Part shown: piece after piece, positions 5,049-5,249 of the stretch
How positions within the stretch are numbered: position 1 is the stretch's first letter
Layout: each line of letters opens with the position of its first letter
Program-made: the position numbers and the translations under genes
Notes under the pieces: model-generated
Told to the model about the DNA's origin: nothing
What the model saw: the letters and a program-made list of their open reading frames with translations, nothing else
Databases searched by the model: none
NCBI GenBank assembly: GCA_041477005.1
Contig: JBGOUJ010000555.1
Span: 1-5,249 of the forward strand
Source of the DNA: JBGOUJ01 sp041477005
Lineage (GTDB): Bacteria; Acidobacteriota; Terriglobia; Bryobacterales; JACQDG01
Direction: 5' to 3'
DNA length: 5,249 bases

Positions 5049-5249
5049 CTTTGAAGGATACCGCGCTGGGCCGCGACGCCGCCAAAAACTGTGCGTAGCG
5101 AGTAGACCTCATCCGAGAAGTGGTTGAATCCCCGTCTGATGCGTTCACGGAGAGAGTTTTATACCATTCAAACCGCCCCACAGAACCAACGGCCGTTTGT
5201 ACGAATTTCTCAGAAAGCTTGCCCTCCGCAAAGGCTCTAGTCCGGCCAA
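5049..5249 (-). other. Right-edge interval: leader of the small-protein/HEPN unit or the end of an upstream coding frame
   Basis: No gene is confidently assigned here. The minus-strand frame of the small gene remains open without a stop to the window edge, adding about 72 codons (with segments such as LSEKFVQTAVGSVGRFEWYK) that I do not recognise. A TATAAA (5158-5163, minus strand) could be a -10 box about 120 bases ahead of the gene, but no convincing -35 accompanies it. Either this is an untranslated leader with a promoter, or a longer protein continues beyond the window. Confidence 0.3.

Noticed and set aside
5112..5181. GTG at 5181 or ATG at 5112 as start of the small HEPN-partner gene
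   Set aside because: Neither has a Shine-Dalgarno sequence, whereas AGGAGG lies correctly before the ATG at 5034; kept only as an open question because the frame runs to the edge.
1..5249. CRISPR array or tandem repeats
   Set aside because: No regularly spaced repeats were seen on reading the window.

Overview
The window is GC-rich (roughly 60% by eye). It carries exported hydrolases with Sec-type signal peptides, a class-D/E-like sortase end, and HEPN/nucleotidyltransferase accessory genes. This mix resembles Acidobacteriota of the Solibacter/Bryobacter type. That assignment is an inference from gene style; no marker gene is present.

Left part (1-1424). A sortase gene enters from the left edge and ends at 309. 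It converges on a minus-strand gene for an exported creatininase-fold protein (482-1327). The 172-base gap between them holds a long imperfect hairpin (412-473) that could end transcription from both sides. The short gap after the creatininase start (1328-1424) is not empty: on the plus strand it encodes the N-terminal signature of an amidohydrolase (D-aminoacylase type), cut off exactly where the next gene ends. It looks like a gene relic.

Middle (1425-3437). One large minus-strand gene encodes an exported alpha/beta-hydrolase (acetylxylan-esterase/dienelactone-hydrolase style) with a complete Ser-Asp-His triad in its first half. The second half looks like a degenerate hydrolase domain. Its start region has an extended -10 box very close to the ATG and a perfect 14-bp palindrome where the -35 box would lie.

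Right part (3438-5249) is an accessory toxin-antitoxin-like island with two HEPN modules facing each other. On the plus strand, a minimal nucleotidyltransferase (MntA-type antitoxin) overlaps a HepT-type HEPN gene by 11 bases. HepT keeps its N-terminal family signature but loses the catalytic Arg motif, and its C-terminal end is replaced by sequence whose opposite strand reads as an IS256/Mutator transposase fragment. On the minus strand, a small protein of unknown family (about 105 aa) lies 2 bases upstream of a second, intact HEPN protein (156 aa), forming an unassigned two-gene unit. The transposase scrap lies where the two modules converge, which suggests that an insertion and deletion destroyed the first toxin and left its antitoxin orphaned.

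Most promising for novelty are the uncharacterised small-protein/HEPN pair and the broken MntA-HepT locus beside it.
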